Source: Tetrapyrgos nigripes
Lineage: Eukaryota; Basidiomycota; Agaricomycetes; Agaricales; Campanellaceae
DNA length: 64,000 bases
Direction: 5' to 3'
Assembly: GCA_013368315.1 (NCBI GenBank)
Contig: JAACJM010000022.1
Coordinates: 124,001-188,000 of the forward strand
The notes beneath the pieces are model-generated. The model ran no database searches. It was given only the letters and a program-made list of their open reading frames with translations, and was not told the DNA's origin. Below, piece by piece: positions 1 to 10,858 of this stretch (positions are counted from its first letter, which is position 1; every line of letters starts with the position of its first letter). Position numbers and translations under genes: made by a program.

Positions 1-3000
1 TACAGCTATTTGCATAATGACACTTGCTGCTCCGCGGAAGTATTCAGAGAAAGAAAGAAGAAAAAAAACTTCGTCCTTTTTCATTGGACTTCATGACATT
101 GTTTGGCCGTGCTCCTCCCACAAAAAGAAAGTAGCAGTCCATACATGGCAAGGGATTGGAGCAAGACCCGATCCAGAGTAGTCCAAGACCACAAGAACGA
201 CGAAGTCTTTGTCATTTTATTTTCTGATGACTTGATCGATCTGGCAAGTGTCATGAATTTTGCAAATAGCTGTAATAACACAGTAATCAGATCGCACCCA
301 GACAGCCCATGCAGTAGTGGTAAATAAAATGTATATATTTCGCAACTACTTACTTAGTACAGGACAGTGGGTAATAGATGTATACCCTACTCATGCCGTG
401 TTAACCACACCTCACATTGCCCAATGCCATTCCTTCAAGTGTCAATCCTTCAAACCTAGCGACAGCACAGCTATGTTCCAAACACCAGTATTATTTGTTG
501 GAATTCTATATCGAACTATACTTACAACGAATGCTCACATCTTTCTCTCCACTTCATTAGTATACACTATCCACTTATATCCACACATGCACCACTTACT
601 TTCTGTTATACTCTGTACTTACATCGTTTCTTACATCGTTGACTCCAAACTGATATCAGACATTACATTGTAGTATCCGCTTTTCTCCACTGTGTTATAT
701 TTACAGACTCATGCAGCCACAGTAGCTAACAGTATAAATATTTAGTAGTTCACTGTCTATACCAACAGAGCTGCAATAGTATTCGTTGCCTCGCTTGTTT
801 AACAAGTGTCCTCATATTCATTTATTCTCATATTATTGTTAAGAAATAGAACAAGAGATGCACTGTCCTTCCACCAGTGCTGGACAGTGATACAAATTAT
901 GCAAGGCCTAGTCTCAAGTTACAAGATTGTTCGCAAGAGCTTAGAAGACAATGATTCACAAGAACAAAGAGACATGAACACGCGAAGCTGTAGGGAAGGG
1001 CATCAGTATAGCAACAAGAGACAGACTATCTGTAGCTACTTACAGAATTGGTAGGGAGTAAATAGCTGAGCTGATGAACCTTCAGCATGTGATAGCCCTA
1101 AAATGCGAGACGAGTAGGCACACCAGGTCATAAAAAAAACTTGAGACAACACATACCATGTTTAAGACAGCACACCCACTACATATACATCCCAACTGCC
1201 ATTCATCAAAGCCTAGCACTGAGTATGAAGCTGAGGGAACCTTGAACATAAAAAGAAAAAGGAAATTAGCATAACGATTGTCATAACCCTGAGACGACAC
1301 ACCAAAATGCCAACAAAAGGCAGCATGTACACAAGAGCCTGTCTATCCTCCACACACTGTGCACCTTCTCAGGACAGTTGATGGCCACTTCATGTAGTTG
1401 GAGAGCACACAGCTTGAGGAACACAGAAGGGAAAGATGGAAGGGTGACAGAAGGAAGAAGCAAAACAACCTGAGTCAAACCTGGGTCAAGTGATCGCATC
1501 ACATCAACTGTACAGTTGATGGAGCAGAGTTTGAACTTCATTACTAGGGTAAGGGGCCACTGCTTTGCATGGCAAGTTACGAGGCCCAAGTGTTCAAGTT
1601 GATAATATGGGCAAAAAAGTTCATCACTACTAGATGAGATACCACAAAAATCCTGTTATTAAAGACGCATTAACAGTCTGCATTCTTCCTTCCAAACTCA
1701 GCTTCTGGTATACCATAGCGAGCCTTGCATGCCTTTTTCCCAAATATGTAGATGGTTCACTATAAACAAAAATAGAAAGGATGATGAGCATATGAATAGA
1801 TAAAAGACTGAAGTCAGAATGTTCCATGTACACGTCCTGCCAACCTGACAATCAGAGCCCAACGAATCAATGAAACCCATCTAAAACTCCAACTAAGAGG
1901 GAGGGAAAAGATTTCCTAAAAGAACAAGAGGGACAAAAACAAGACAAAAACAAGATTGCTAGAAATGGCAAGTGTGAACATTCTCGTCATCAACCTGATA
2001 AACAAAGCAGGAAGAAGGGCTTGGAACAAGTGAGGAGAACAGTAGAAAAGATACATGACCTTGCTGGAGGACATAAGAAAGACAATATGTGTTTACTTGC
2101 AGCACTGGCCCTTGCAGCCATTGTAGATATTGCTGGTGCCAGAGCTGGTGAGTAGTCAGTCAGTGGTGGAGAAGAAAGCTGCCCAGTATATAGTGCCAGC
2201 ACCATGAATGAACAGAAGGGAGTAATTGATGCACCATATTAGAACCAAGGATTTGGATTGGATTGTGTATTGTATTGTCCACTGCTCTGGGCTGACGACT
2301 TCATAGGTGAGCTGGAGAATGACAAAATTTATTATAAGCAAAGCATTAGCAAAAGGGAGGAGAAAAGACAAGTCACGCACTTCCTGGACACATTGGAATT
2401 AGATAGCTCCCAGCATCCTCTTTGCAATCCTTCTTTGCTGGTCAATACACACTTGATATCTGTACTGTTTTCTTTCCTGTGGTCAGTGTTGTGGTAAGAT
2501 TTCTTCTATTGTTATGGACTAGCACTCTAGTCCATATAAGTCTTAGACATAAGAATGAAAAAGGGAAGACAAGATGATGGTTGAGATCTGAGAGAGATGG
2601 AAACACACGTTAATGGTATGACATGGTGGTTGCTGTCATCAACAGTCCTGGTCCAGACCAAGTCTAGACATTTCAGTTGTTGGGAAGGGTAGAGACCAGC
2701 TTAGGGGTGGGAGACTGAACCCGTGGAAAAGTTTTTGAGGTTGACCTAAGTTAACTCAGCCTAAAGGCCTCGTAACTGGTCTGGGGTTCCATCATCCACA
2801 ATTGTCCATGCCAAGTCCGCATTTCACAAGTCCGTCCTTTGGTGAGTCCTCAAGTGATACATACATGCTTTGAACTATACTCATACTAACTATATATTTA
2901 TACCTATGCCTTAGGTACAGACTTATAGTGTTACAAACCACACCACTGGATGGGAACACTGTATGTGGGAACAAGAGCCTGAGGAAGATCTTTCCCAGCT

Positions 3001-3156
3001 GTCATGCCCGCTGACTCTCAGTATACAGTATAATTACTCCCTCTTTTAGTAGACCTCTTCCTGGAAGATTAGATTGTTCTTTCAGCCTTTTATATCAATA
3101 AGTATGTTCATGCAGACCACGCCAATGAAATTCTTTTATAAAGATGCTTGAGTTGA
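1..3156. other. Gene-poor left flank, no supported gene
   Basis: I see no gene I can support here. All open frames are short (under 120 codons), none shows a motif I recognise, and none extends through plausible splice sites. The stretch contains the two ends of a dispersed repeat (see 1553-2776) and ends at the target site of the Ty3/gypsy element. Confidence 0.6.
1553..2776 (+). repeat. Dispersed repeat, long copy, related to 13655-13997
   Basis: Two blocks, 1553-1587 and 2703-2776, match in reverse complement two blocks at 13962-13997 and about 13655-13742. Order and relative orientation are the same once the second copy is reversed, but the spacing differs (about 1.1 kb here, about 0.2 kb there). 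This is what internal deletion variants of one non-autonomous element look like. The ends share the words GAGGCC and GTTAAC. No coding capacity is visible between the blocks. Confidence 0.5.
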
Positions 3157-3526
3157 TGTCAGAACCGAGCCGAAGATGTTTATGCAAGGTGATGATGACA
3201 CTAAAGAATTGAGTAGAATAAGGCAAGGTCCATATGATAAGACCAGACTAGAGTAGAGATACAGGATGAGTATTCTACTCTATATATACTACTTTATGAA
3301 TAACATCCGTGTTTCTAGAGGAATTAATTGAGAAGATAAATTAAAGTCTTATGACAATACACTCACAATCTAAGGGGATCCACAGACAACTATGGAGCGA
3401 TAAATGACCCAGCTCAGAAGAAGTCAATCTCGTTAGGGGAAAGTGGGTAGTGGAAATTGGAGAGATAAAGAAGGATCAAGAATCCTTCTAAGGGTTTTTG
3501 GAATGAGGAATGAGAGGTTCATGACA
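3157..3526 (-). repeat. LTR (3' LTR of the minus-strand Ty3/gypsy element)
   Basis: A 370-bp LTR bounded by TG...CA. It aligns end to end with 9213-9582. It is flanked outside by GTTGA (3152-3156), which reappears just after the other LTR (9583-9587) as the 5-bp target-site duplication. Against its partner it shows roughly two dozen single-base differences, almost all transitions at CpG positions. Confidence 0.95.
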
Positions 3527-3542
3527 TTACCCCCCCCTCTTA
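3527..3542 (-). other. Polypurine tract of the retrotransposon
   Basis: On the minus strand a purine run containing eight consecutive G residues lies directly against the 3' LTR. This is the expected place for the plus-strand primer of a Ty3/gypsy element. Confidence 0.8.
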
Positions 3543-3549
3543 AGGGTCT

Positions 3550-4996
3550 TCACCCTGAAGATGCTTGAGAGATTCCATAGACCCATGCTTGGGATTTCTT
3601 TGGCCCTGAAGTGTAAAACTCATGAGGAATGAAAGAAAGGATTGTCTTGATATTCCGAGGTGCTGCTGGATTCTTTGTGTGGAACTTGGTTATTAGTTCC
3701 TGACACTTCTTTTTCAACTCCACCACTGGTTCCCAAGTATTCTCTGCTGTTGAATACCCCAACCACTTCACCAAATACTCCAAAAATGATCTCTTCTTCT
3801 TCTGATTATAACACATATGGAAATCTAGGATTTCTTTGATGTTGTAGACTGGTGAGCCATCTTTGATAGTAGCAGGTTCTCGACTGACATCATTTTGTTG
3901 ATGTTTCACAACTGAAGAATAATGAGGATGAAGATATGATGTGTGGAAGACAGGGTGAATACTCTTCCAGTTTTTTGGAATATCCACTCAGTATGAGGAA
4001 CTCCCTACCTTTTCTTTAGTAGGAAAAGGTCCATATTATTTGTCCACAAGTTTGGCACTTGGTTGTTCTGTAGTGATATTCTTCCCTTCTTGTACTCTGG
4101 ATCCTCATTTCTTCCTCTGTCATAGTATTTCTTCATCAACTCTGCACTCCTCATAAGACACACTTTAGCATCTGTTCAAAGAAATCTGTCACAGTTTCAT
4201 TGGTGATGTCAATGAAAGGTTCAGTAGCTTTTCAAGGATGAAAGCCACTAGTCATATAGAAGGGAGTGAGTGTAGCCTGTAGAACTATGTTCTCAATTGT
4301 TATAGCAGAATTCTGCCATAGGTAACCATTCGTCCTAGTTGTCTTGTCGCCAATTGCAGAAAACACACAAGTATTGTTCAATTTCTTGGTTGACACATTC
4401 TGTTTGTCCATTGGTTTGAGGGTGATGCACTGTTGAAACATTCATTTTGATGCCCAAAATCTCATAGAGGGATTTTAGAAATTTGCTAACAAAGACTGAT
4501 CCTCAATCACTAATAACCCATTCCAGACATGGTCTAGAAATAACTGTGCTATGCCTTCACTAGTAACTTCATTGTAAGTTGCTAGTGCTCTCGTTCTTTT
4601 ACTGAGTCAGTCTACAATGATGAGGATAGCAGTATACCCATATGATGGAGGAAGATGTGTGATTGAATCGCAAGAGATAATCTGCCAAATTCATTCCAGG
4701 ATTTTGTTAGGGCTTAGAAGTCCTCTTGGCTTCCCTGGAAAGGTTTTTGTTTGTTGTCATGTAGGACATCCTTTGACATATCTCTTGACATCTCCATAGA
4801 CACTAGGCCACCAATAGTGTTGAGTAAGTAGTTCAACTGTTTTGGCTTGGCCCGGGTGTCCTGCAAAGTATGTATCATGATGGAATTGGATGATTTCATT
4901 ACAGAGCTCGAGGTCATTGGGAACATATAAGAGATTATCTTTAGTAATATAATCTCCATGGTTCTGGAATGAATGATCATGTTCAACATTTTTCAC
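3550..4996 (-). pseudogene. Ty3/gypsy integrase and C-terminal chromodomain (broken)
   Basis: Around 4757-4996 the minus strand encodes an integrase zinc-binding region, with the family signature GHPGQAKT, then YWWP, ending in a Cys-Pro-Thr segment. Around 3550-3987 it encodes a chromodomain, recognised by the FLVKWLGY-like run (here YLVKWLGYSTAENTWEP). Between them the catalytic core is interrupted by stops and frameshifts. Chromodomains direct insertion of chromoviruses to methylated-histone heterochromatin. The copy cannot make an intact integrase. Confidence 0.88.
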
Positions 4997-5175
4997 GACT
5001 GAAGGTTCCCATTTGCGTCTTGAATTTCGTACTTGTGCCAGGAAAATATCTCCCAGGGTATCTCAAGCTTGGGCTGTCTCCATGGCTCACAGGAATTTGG
5101 CTTTAAGAAGGGTGACATTTTTGTTATTGTCTGCCCCCTCCTCATGACCCTTTCACCTCAAAAGTAGGTCAGGCT

Positions 5176-6366
5176 TCAAATGACTCTTTCCTGGTTTGTG
5201 AACCAGCTGAAAGTCATAATCAGCCAATTCCAATGACCAACGAGCCTGTCTCCTGTTGAGGGTTTTGCTGTAAAGTATTGGAGATTACGATGGTCCGTCC
5301 ATATTTCAAATCTTGGTCCCCCCATCAAGTAATGCCTCCAATCCTTTAGAGCTCTCATGATAGCCAACATCTCCTTATCATGAATTTTGTAGTTTTGTTC
5401 TGGTTCACTAAGGCCTTTTGATAAAAAGGCAATAGGTACCCATTCACCATCTTGGAGTTGGGACAACAAAGCACCCATGGTGAAATTCAAACTATCTGCT
5501 TCAACTCAATAAGGACAATTATCCAGGGGAAAATGGAGGACCAGTTCTGATGTGACAGCATCTTTCAATTTCTGAAAGCCCTTTTCTTGGTCTGGTGTCC
5601 ATTGCCAGGGTACATCTTTTTGTGTCAAATCATTTAATGGACAAGCCATCTTTGCAAAGTCTTTAATGAACCTTTGATAAAAGTTCATAAATCCTAAAAA
5701 GCTCTGAACATCTTTGACACAAGTTAGTGTTTCCCACTGGCAGACTCCCTCAACCTTGACAGGGTCCATCCTCATCTTCCCATTGCCTACTATAAGTCCC
5801 AAATATTCCACTTTGTCCTTGTGGAAATCACACTTCTCTGTTTTAAGTAGAGATTATGCATTTTTAGAATTCATAAAACCTCTTGAATGGTTTTCGTGTG
5901 CTCACCCATATCCTTTGAGAATATCAAGATATTGTCCATGTAAACGATAACCTTCCCTGCTTGGATAATATCTGCAAAGATTTCATTCATCATGGTTTGG
6001 AATGTCACTGGCAAATTTGTGAGGCTGAAAAACATTATGAGGGGTTCGAACAATCCTCAATTGGTGACGAATGCAGCTTTATGTTTGTCCCCTTCCTTGA
6101 TTCGAATGTTGTTGTATCCCCATCTTACATTGAGTTTCATAAAGATTTTCATGTGCCTTAGTTTATATAGCACATCTGAAATCAGCAGTATAGGGTATCA
6201 ATTTTTGATAGTCAAGGAATTGAGTTTTTGATAATCTTGAACTGGATGAAGTTTTCCATCTTTCTTTTTGACAAAGAAGAATGGTGAAGATACAGGAGAT
6301 TTCGAAGCTCAAATTTTCCAGTTCACAGTTGTTCCTTGATGAAATCGTCCAGTGGACCCTGTTCAT
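5176..6366 (-). pseudogene. Ty3/gypsy reverse transcriptase and RNase H (broken)
   Basis: Minus-strand blocks match the RT fingers/palm and the tethered RNase H. At 5871-6053 the catalytic box reads YMDN (YxDD expected) followed by ILIFSKD. At 5506-5811 the FLGFMNFYQRFIKDF segment of the connection is clear. At 5176-5490 RNase H shows SKGLSEPEQNY and WTDHRNLQYF. A TGA sits just before the RNase H block where the family usually has an arginine, and a second TGA stands at an expected Trp near 6440. Both fit C-to-T decay. Confidence 0.9.
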
Positions 6367-6553
6367 TTGCAGCCAAGGGATAAACCTTGCTTTTGAACGG
6401 TTCCACCTCAGGTACTAACTCAATTGCATGGTCCCATTTTTGTCATTCCAGAAGGGTATCAAAATCTTCTTTTTCAAAGACAGGTCAAAACTCCCCAAGG
6501 TATTCTCCCAGTACAATTTCTTCCAAAGATTTTGCTCCCTCTTCTGCAGCATG

Positions 6554-7144
6554 TCAAGCAGCCAAATTACCTGATATGGAACCAGTAGCACAAATATACT
6601 CTGAAGGGTTTTCAGGTTCCATGTTCACAACAAAGATTCTATCCCCTTCTTCAATATCTTCTTTGTCTTCTTCTTGCCACAATTTCCATTGTTTCTTCCT
6701 TTTGCAGTCCCCAGGGCACCTATCAAACTTGATGGTCCCTTTCTTCCAATCTATCAATGGATTGTGGTGTTTCAACCAATTAAATCCAATGATAATATTG
6801 TTTGAGCCAGTGTTAGTGACCACAAACATAGTAACTTCTGTGTGATCGTTGACAGTTAGTCACAGTTTGGTTGTATATTCAATTTTTCCATTTTTATTGG
6901 CTGTTCCATCTGTGTTGTATACTGGAATTGGTCGATAGAGACGTTCCAAGAACAAATTATTCCTAAGGGCAAAGTCTTGATTGATATAGCATCCTGTGGC
7001 CCCACAGTAAAGAAGAGCATCAGTGACTTGGCCTTTATGTGAATCCAAAGCCTCAACTGTGACTGGGAGTAAGATAGATTCCCCACTAATTTTCCAAATC
7101 CATTTTGCTAGAGTCCAGAGGTCCCTAAGTACAGTGAGAGCCAC
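6554..7144 (-). pseudogene. Ty3/gypsy aspartic protease region (broken)
   Basis: The minus strand at 6860-7144 has the retropepsin context LLYCGATGCYIN, where the family has DSGA: the catalytic Asp and neighbouring Ser are replaced by Tyr-Cys. The following block at 6554-6829 carries IIIGFNWLKHHNPLIDW, the segment usually found at the end of the protease before RT. The catalytic residue is lost, so it is inactive. Confidence 0.8.
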
Positions 7145-7631
7145 ATTGAGTCACATTGAAGCTAGATCTAACCTTAGTTCATCATCTACTTCATGCTCCC
7201 TCGATATGTGGACCCATCATTGTAACAAACAAGGTGCTCTAGGTGTTTGAGCAACCACGTTCCAGTACACCCAATAGGGTCCTACTTTCTTTTCAGGTTT
7301 CGGTGGAATACAAGAAGGGAGGTGCAAAGGAGGTCAAGTACAGCACTTGCATCAGAAAGGGTTAGGAGTTTGTTGAGAATCTTTACGAGAATCCTCCAGG
7401 GGATTTTCAGATACGTCTTTGGTTTCAGTCAAGTTGCTTTCATTTGTGAGGACACTAAATCAATTATATGAAGCAAACTTGTTATGAAACACTGATCGTT
7501 CCATAGGTGGCATATCATTCTGCCTACAGGCCCTTAAAAACCTGCATCCTCACTAAGTTTCTGGAACTCCTCCTTTGCTTCATCCATCTTCAAGACTTCC
7601 TGCATGCTTCGTATGAGGCTCAAGACTTGGT

Positions 7632-9123
7632 TCAGGCAATTCCTAGAGATATGTCCTTCTTGCGAACCCCATCCCATGTCCCTTTGTTTGCTTTAGTATG
7701 ATTGATCTCCATGGGTTTCCCCTGTCCACCAAAGGTAACTCTCATTCCAGTACGAGTCATCAGTGCCTCCAATGGAGCCCCAACACTTGTAGTGGCGTTT
7801 TGGGTAGTGGTTGTTGGGGTTTGGGTAGTGGTAAACCATGTTCCCACAGAGGTATTTCCACTAGCAGGAATCCCTCTGGAGTCATTTCAAAGAGTTCAAA
7901 CACTCTGATCACAAAGATCGAGTCGTACTGCCACAGCTTTCCAGGCTGCATAGGTAATAGGAACAGGATCCATTTAATAGATCCTTTGAACAATTCCAAA
8001 CTGGAGGTTCTGCTTCAATAGCATGATGAGTCCCTCCTCATTCAGCTTTGCATCTTCCTTCCATTCTTTGAAAGAGAGGAAAAACTGCATAGCCAATGCA
8101 GTGCCTTGCTTGATACTTTGTACCTTTCACTGTGTGATGTCTGTCTGATCTCCTCCTGCAAATTCCCTTCAAATCACACTATGGAGATCCATATAACTTT
8201 CATTATTTCCTTCTTCCTGAATTTTTCGAATTCAATTGCTCGCCCACCAGGCAGCAGTGCCTTCCATCATGAAAGCAAGTGTTTCCAAGACTCAAGAAGT
8301 GTCATCAGCAAATTTGCAAGGGTTTCTGAGAAACCCGAGATACATTTGCAAAAGAAAAGGGTCAACTGCACCAGAAGTCCCATTGAAAGGTTTCGGTTTA
8401 GCACCAGAGCAGCTACTACTGTCCCTTTCATTGGTCCTAGCCTGTTGGGCACCCATAGTTTGTTGCATATTCCAAAGTTTGTGCAAAAGTTCCATCAGCA
8501 ATGGTCTGGAGGAGTAACTGATTATAGTCTTCTCCAGGAACATAGTTGGTCTGGGTGTAATACCCCTGATGGTTATTATAGGTTTGGTGAGAGGGAGGTG
8601 GATTAGCTTGTGGGGGCAGCACATGCATAGATTCTCTGACTCCATCAGAGGGGTTTTGAGTAGAAATCCCTCTGAAGGCCATAGGATTTGGAGTAGTACC
8701 CATAGAATAGTCTGAGGGGCTGTCATGAACCTTTCATTCCTTGTTCAAGAAACCCTTAGAAGGATTCTCGACCCTTTATCTATCCAATTGCCACTACCCA
8801 CTTTCCCCTAGCGAGATCAACTTCTTCCAAGCTGGGTCATTTATCACTCCATAGTTGTCTGCAGATCCCCTTAGATTGCGAGCACATCATCATAAGACCT
8901 TAATTTATCTTCTCAATTAATTCCTCTAGAAACACCGACGTTATTTGTAAAGTAGTATATATAGAGTAGGATACTCATCATGTATCTTTACTCTAGTCTG
9001 GTCTTATCACATGGACCTTGCCTTATTCTACTCAATTCTTTAGTGTCATCGTCACCTCACCTAAATATCTTCAGCTCGGTTCTGACAGGGGCCACCATTG
9101 GTAGGCACATTTGGAGTAGTCAT
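7632..9123 (-). pseudogene. Ty3/gypsy gag, interrupted by a solo LTR
   Basis: The gag frame appears to begin at an ATG at 9123-9121. After 12 codons it meets the GGGGC target duplication of the inverted solo LTR (8721-9087). Beyond the insertion the same frame resumes at 8715 and continues through Gln/Pro-rich sequence to about 8437, after which a frameshift moves it to another frame (8292-8430, KPKPFNGTSGAVDPFLLQMY, typical of the capsid start). More frameshifts and stops follow to about 7632. The in-frame resumption shows the LTR landed in a gag that was still reading at this point. Confidence 0.8.
8721..9087 (+). mobile_element. Solo LTR inserted in inverse orientation inside gag
   Basis: A 367-bp TG...CA sequence is the reverse complement of the flanking element's LTRs. 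It has its own 5-bp target duplication GGGGC (8716-8720 and 9088-9092). No internal region remains, so it is a solo LTR left by LTR-LTR recombination of a second family member that inserted in the opposite direction. Confidence 0.92.
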
Positions 9124-9212
9124 CTAGGGAGTTCTTCAAGCGTCTGAGAATAGCAAGAAGAAGAAGAGAGTGTGGTTGATGTCAGGTCACCTTTAGGGGT
9201 ACTCTAGTCTAA

Positions 9213-9582
9213 TGTCAGAACCAAGCCAAAGATGTTTAGGCAAGGTGACAATGACACTAAAGAATCAAGTAGAATAAGGCAAGGTCCGTATGATAAGACC
9301 AGACTAGAGTAGAGATACAGGATGAGTATCCTACTCTATATATACTACTTTACGAATAACATCCATGTTTCTAGAGGAATTAATCAAGAAGATAAATTAA
9401 AGTCTTATGACAATATGCTCACAATCTAAGGGGATCCGCAGACAGCTATGGAGTGATAAATGACCCAGCTCGGAAGAAGTCGATCTCATTAGGGGAAAGT
9501 GGGTAGCAGAAATTGGAGAGATAAAGAAGGATCAAGAATCCTTCTAAGGGTTTTTGGAATGAGGAATGAGAGGTTCATGACA
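9213..9582 (-). repeat. LTR (5' LTR of the minus-strand Ty3/gypsy element)
   Basis: A 370-bp TG...CA repeat, the partner of 3157-3526 and followed by the target duplication GTTGA at 9583-9587. A TATA-rich stretch (about 9342-9350 on the plus strand) lies in the middle of the LTR, where an LTR promoter would sit. Confidence 0.95.
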
Positions 9583-9949
9583 GTTGATAATAGTGAGCTC
9601 TGCACGGTATAGAAGTATACGACACTGCAGTCAGGTCTCTATACAATCTGTTATGTATAGAAATGTATAGAAATTTCAGACTTCCATGTCTTGTAAATGG
9701 GTAGTAAAAGATCCCAATGAGCTGAAATACATGGAATCACAAGATATACCCTGACACGCAGACACGCAACTATTGGCATGCAAGCACGCAGGCATGACAC
9801 GCAGAATTCAACATACCATCAATGCTCGACCTATATAATACTGCTATTACACCCTTGCCATTGTGAAGGAGGGTTATAACTCTCTTGAAATCATGACAGG
9901 GTGTTATATCACCTTGAAATCATGACAACAAGGTGATAGCAGTGGTATA

Positions 9950-10022
9950 ACCATCTTGCCATTGTTCCAGGCTATGGTCATGCCCCATCCAATGTTGTAT
10001 CGTTAAGGACGTTTTGGTGATG
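9950..10022 (+). repeat. Single arm of the foldback repeat family seen at 57 kb
   Basis: The stretch ending GACGTTTTGGTGATG, with an upstream GGTCATGCCCC...CCAATGTT block, matches the right arms at 57162-57210 and 57441-57563. Only one arm is present, so this is a truncated copy. Confidence 0.7.
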
Positions 10023-10023
10023 A

Positions 10024-10068
10024 CTAGGTTTTATATAGGTACATGATAATTAATCAATCAAAACCTAG
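10024..10068. repeat. Short perfect inverted repeat (hairpin)
   Basis: CTAGGTTTT at the left and AAAACCTAG at the right form a 9-bp perfect stem around an AT-rich loop. It abuts the end of the foldback fragment and may be what that element inserted into. Confidence 0.6.
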
Positions 10069-10858
10069 CAACTGGAGCTTCTGCCACTGTGGGGAGTATT
10101 TTGAGCACAAGAGTCCTTGAATCATATCACTTGCACTTAATTGCAAAATCAGGTGGCGGCGACTGGGTGCCACGGCTGCTTTGCGGACTTCCAGTTGAGA
10201 CCCACCTTATATATAATATTTAAAAAAAACCTTGCATTTTTAGCTGCCTCTCCACTCAAATCCCAATTACATCCAGACCTCAGGGCAAGAGTGAGGGGGA
10301 AGGATGGGAAACTTTTGAACAAAGACTGATTCACTATATCCTGTTTTTCACAAAACGCCTGCAAAGACCAGCCTTGACAGCAGTATTTTACTAGATGGTG
10401 TGAGTAAATATTATCCAAATATCATAAAAAGCATCTATGGAGTATCTCATTCTGAGTATGCCTCAAGTTGCAGTATTCCAGTGCTAGGACCCAGGTTAAT
10501 TCATGTTTGGTTGAATTCAACTAACCCCCTGGTTCCCATGTCAAAGTCTCCTTTTCTGTACAGAATCACTCCGAGTCGGAGGATCCAGTGATGGTCACGA
10601 GGCCGAATGAAATGAGGACGAGTTCTTTACACTCGGTTTCTGCGTGTGGTTATGTCGAAAGCCTCCCGATTTTTCCAGTCCGTCCTTTTCCTGAAGAATC
10701 AACTCACGGCGATGATTAGTCTTTTATAAAGAGACTTTCAAATATAAGAAAACTTTGGCAAAAACAGGACAAGATGACAAACAAGGAATAGCAATGAGTA
10801 AGAGAACGTGTACATCATGCAAAGCGTGAAAAACAAATACAGAATGTCCCCTCTGAGT

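Larger units (their letters stand above)
3157..9582 (-). mobile_element. Ty3/gypsy LTR retrotransposon with chromodomain, decayed
   Basis: A 6.4-kb element with two 370-bp LTRs, a 5-bp target duplication (GTTGA) and minus-strand order gag, protease, reverse transcriptase, RNase H, integrase, chromodomain. This is the chromovirus arrangement of Ty3/gypsy. The frame is broken repeatedly by stops and frameshifts, the RT catalytic motif reads YMDN and the protease motif has lost its aspartate, so it is dead. A polypurine tract adjoins the 3' LTR. I could not recognise a convincing tRNA primer-binding site next to 9212. A solo LTR of the same family is inserted in gag. Confidence 0.93.
9588..10858. 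other. Non-coding stretch with a foldback fragment and a hairpin
   Basis: No gene is supported. The stretch holds a cluster of short ACACGCAG/GCATGCAAG-like words near 9755-9800, one arm of the foldback repeat found again at 57 kb (9950-10022) and a hairpin directly after it (10024-10068). The largest frames (10141-10418, both strands) show nothing recognisable. Confidence 0.6.

Noticed and set aside
6040..6060. A GGTTCGA word like a tRNA B box.
   Set aside because: It lies inside the retroelement RT region and no cloverleaf or A box could be drawn around it. I found no tRNA or rRNA gene in the window.
8106..8606. A 166-codon plus-strand frame in the retroelement.
   Set aside because: Antisense of gag; no recognisable protein.
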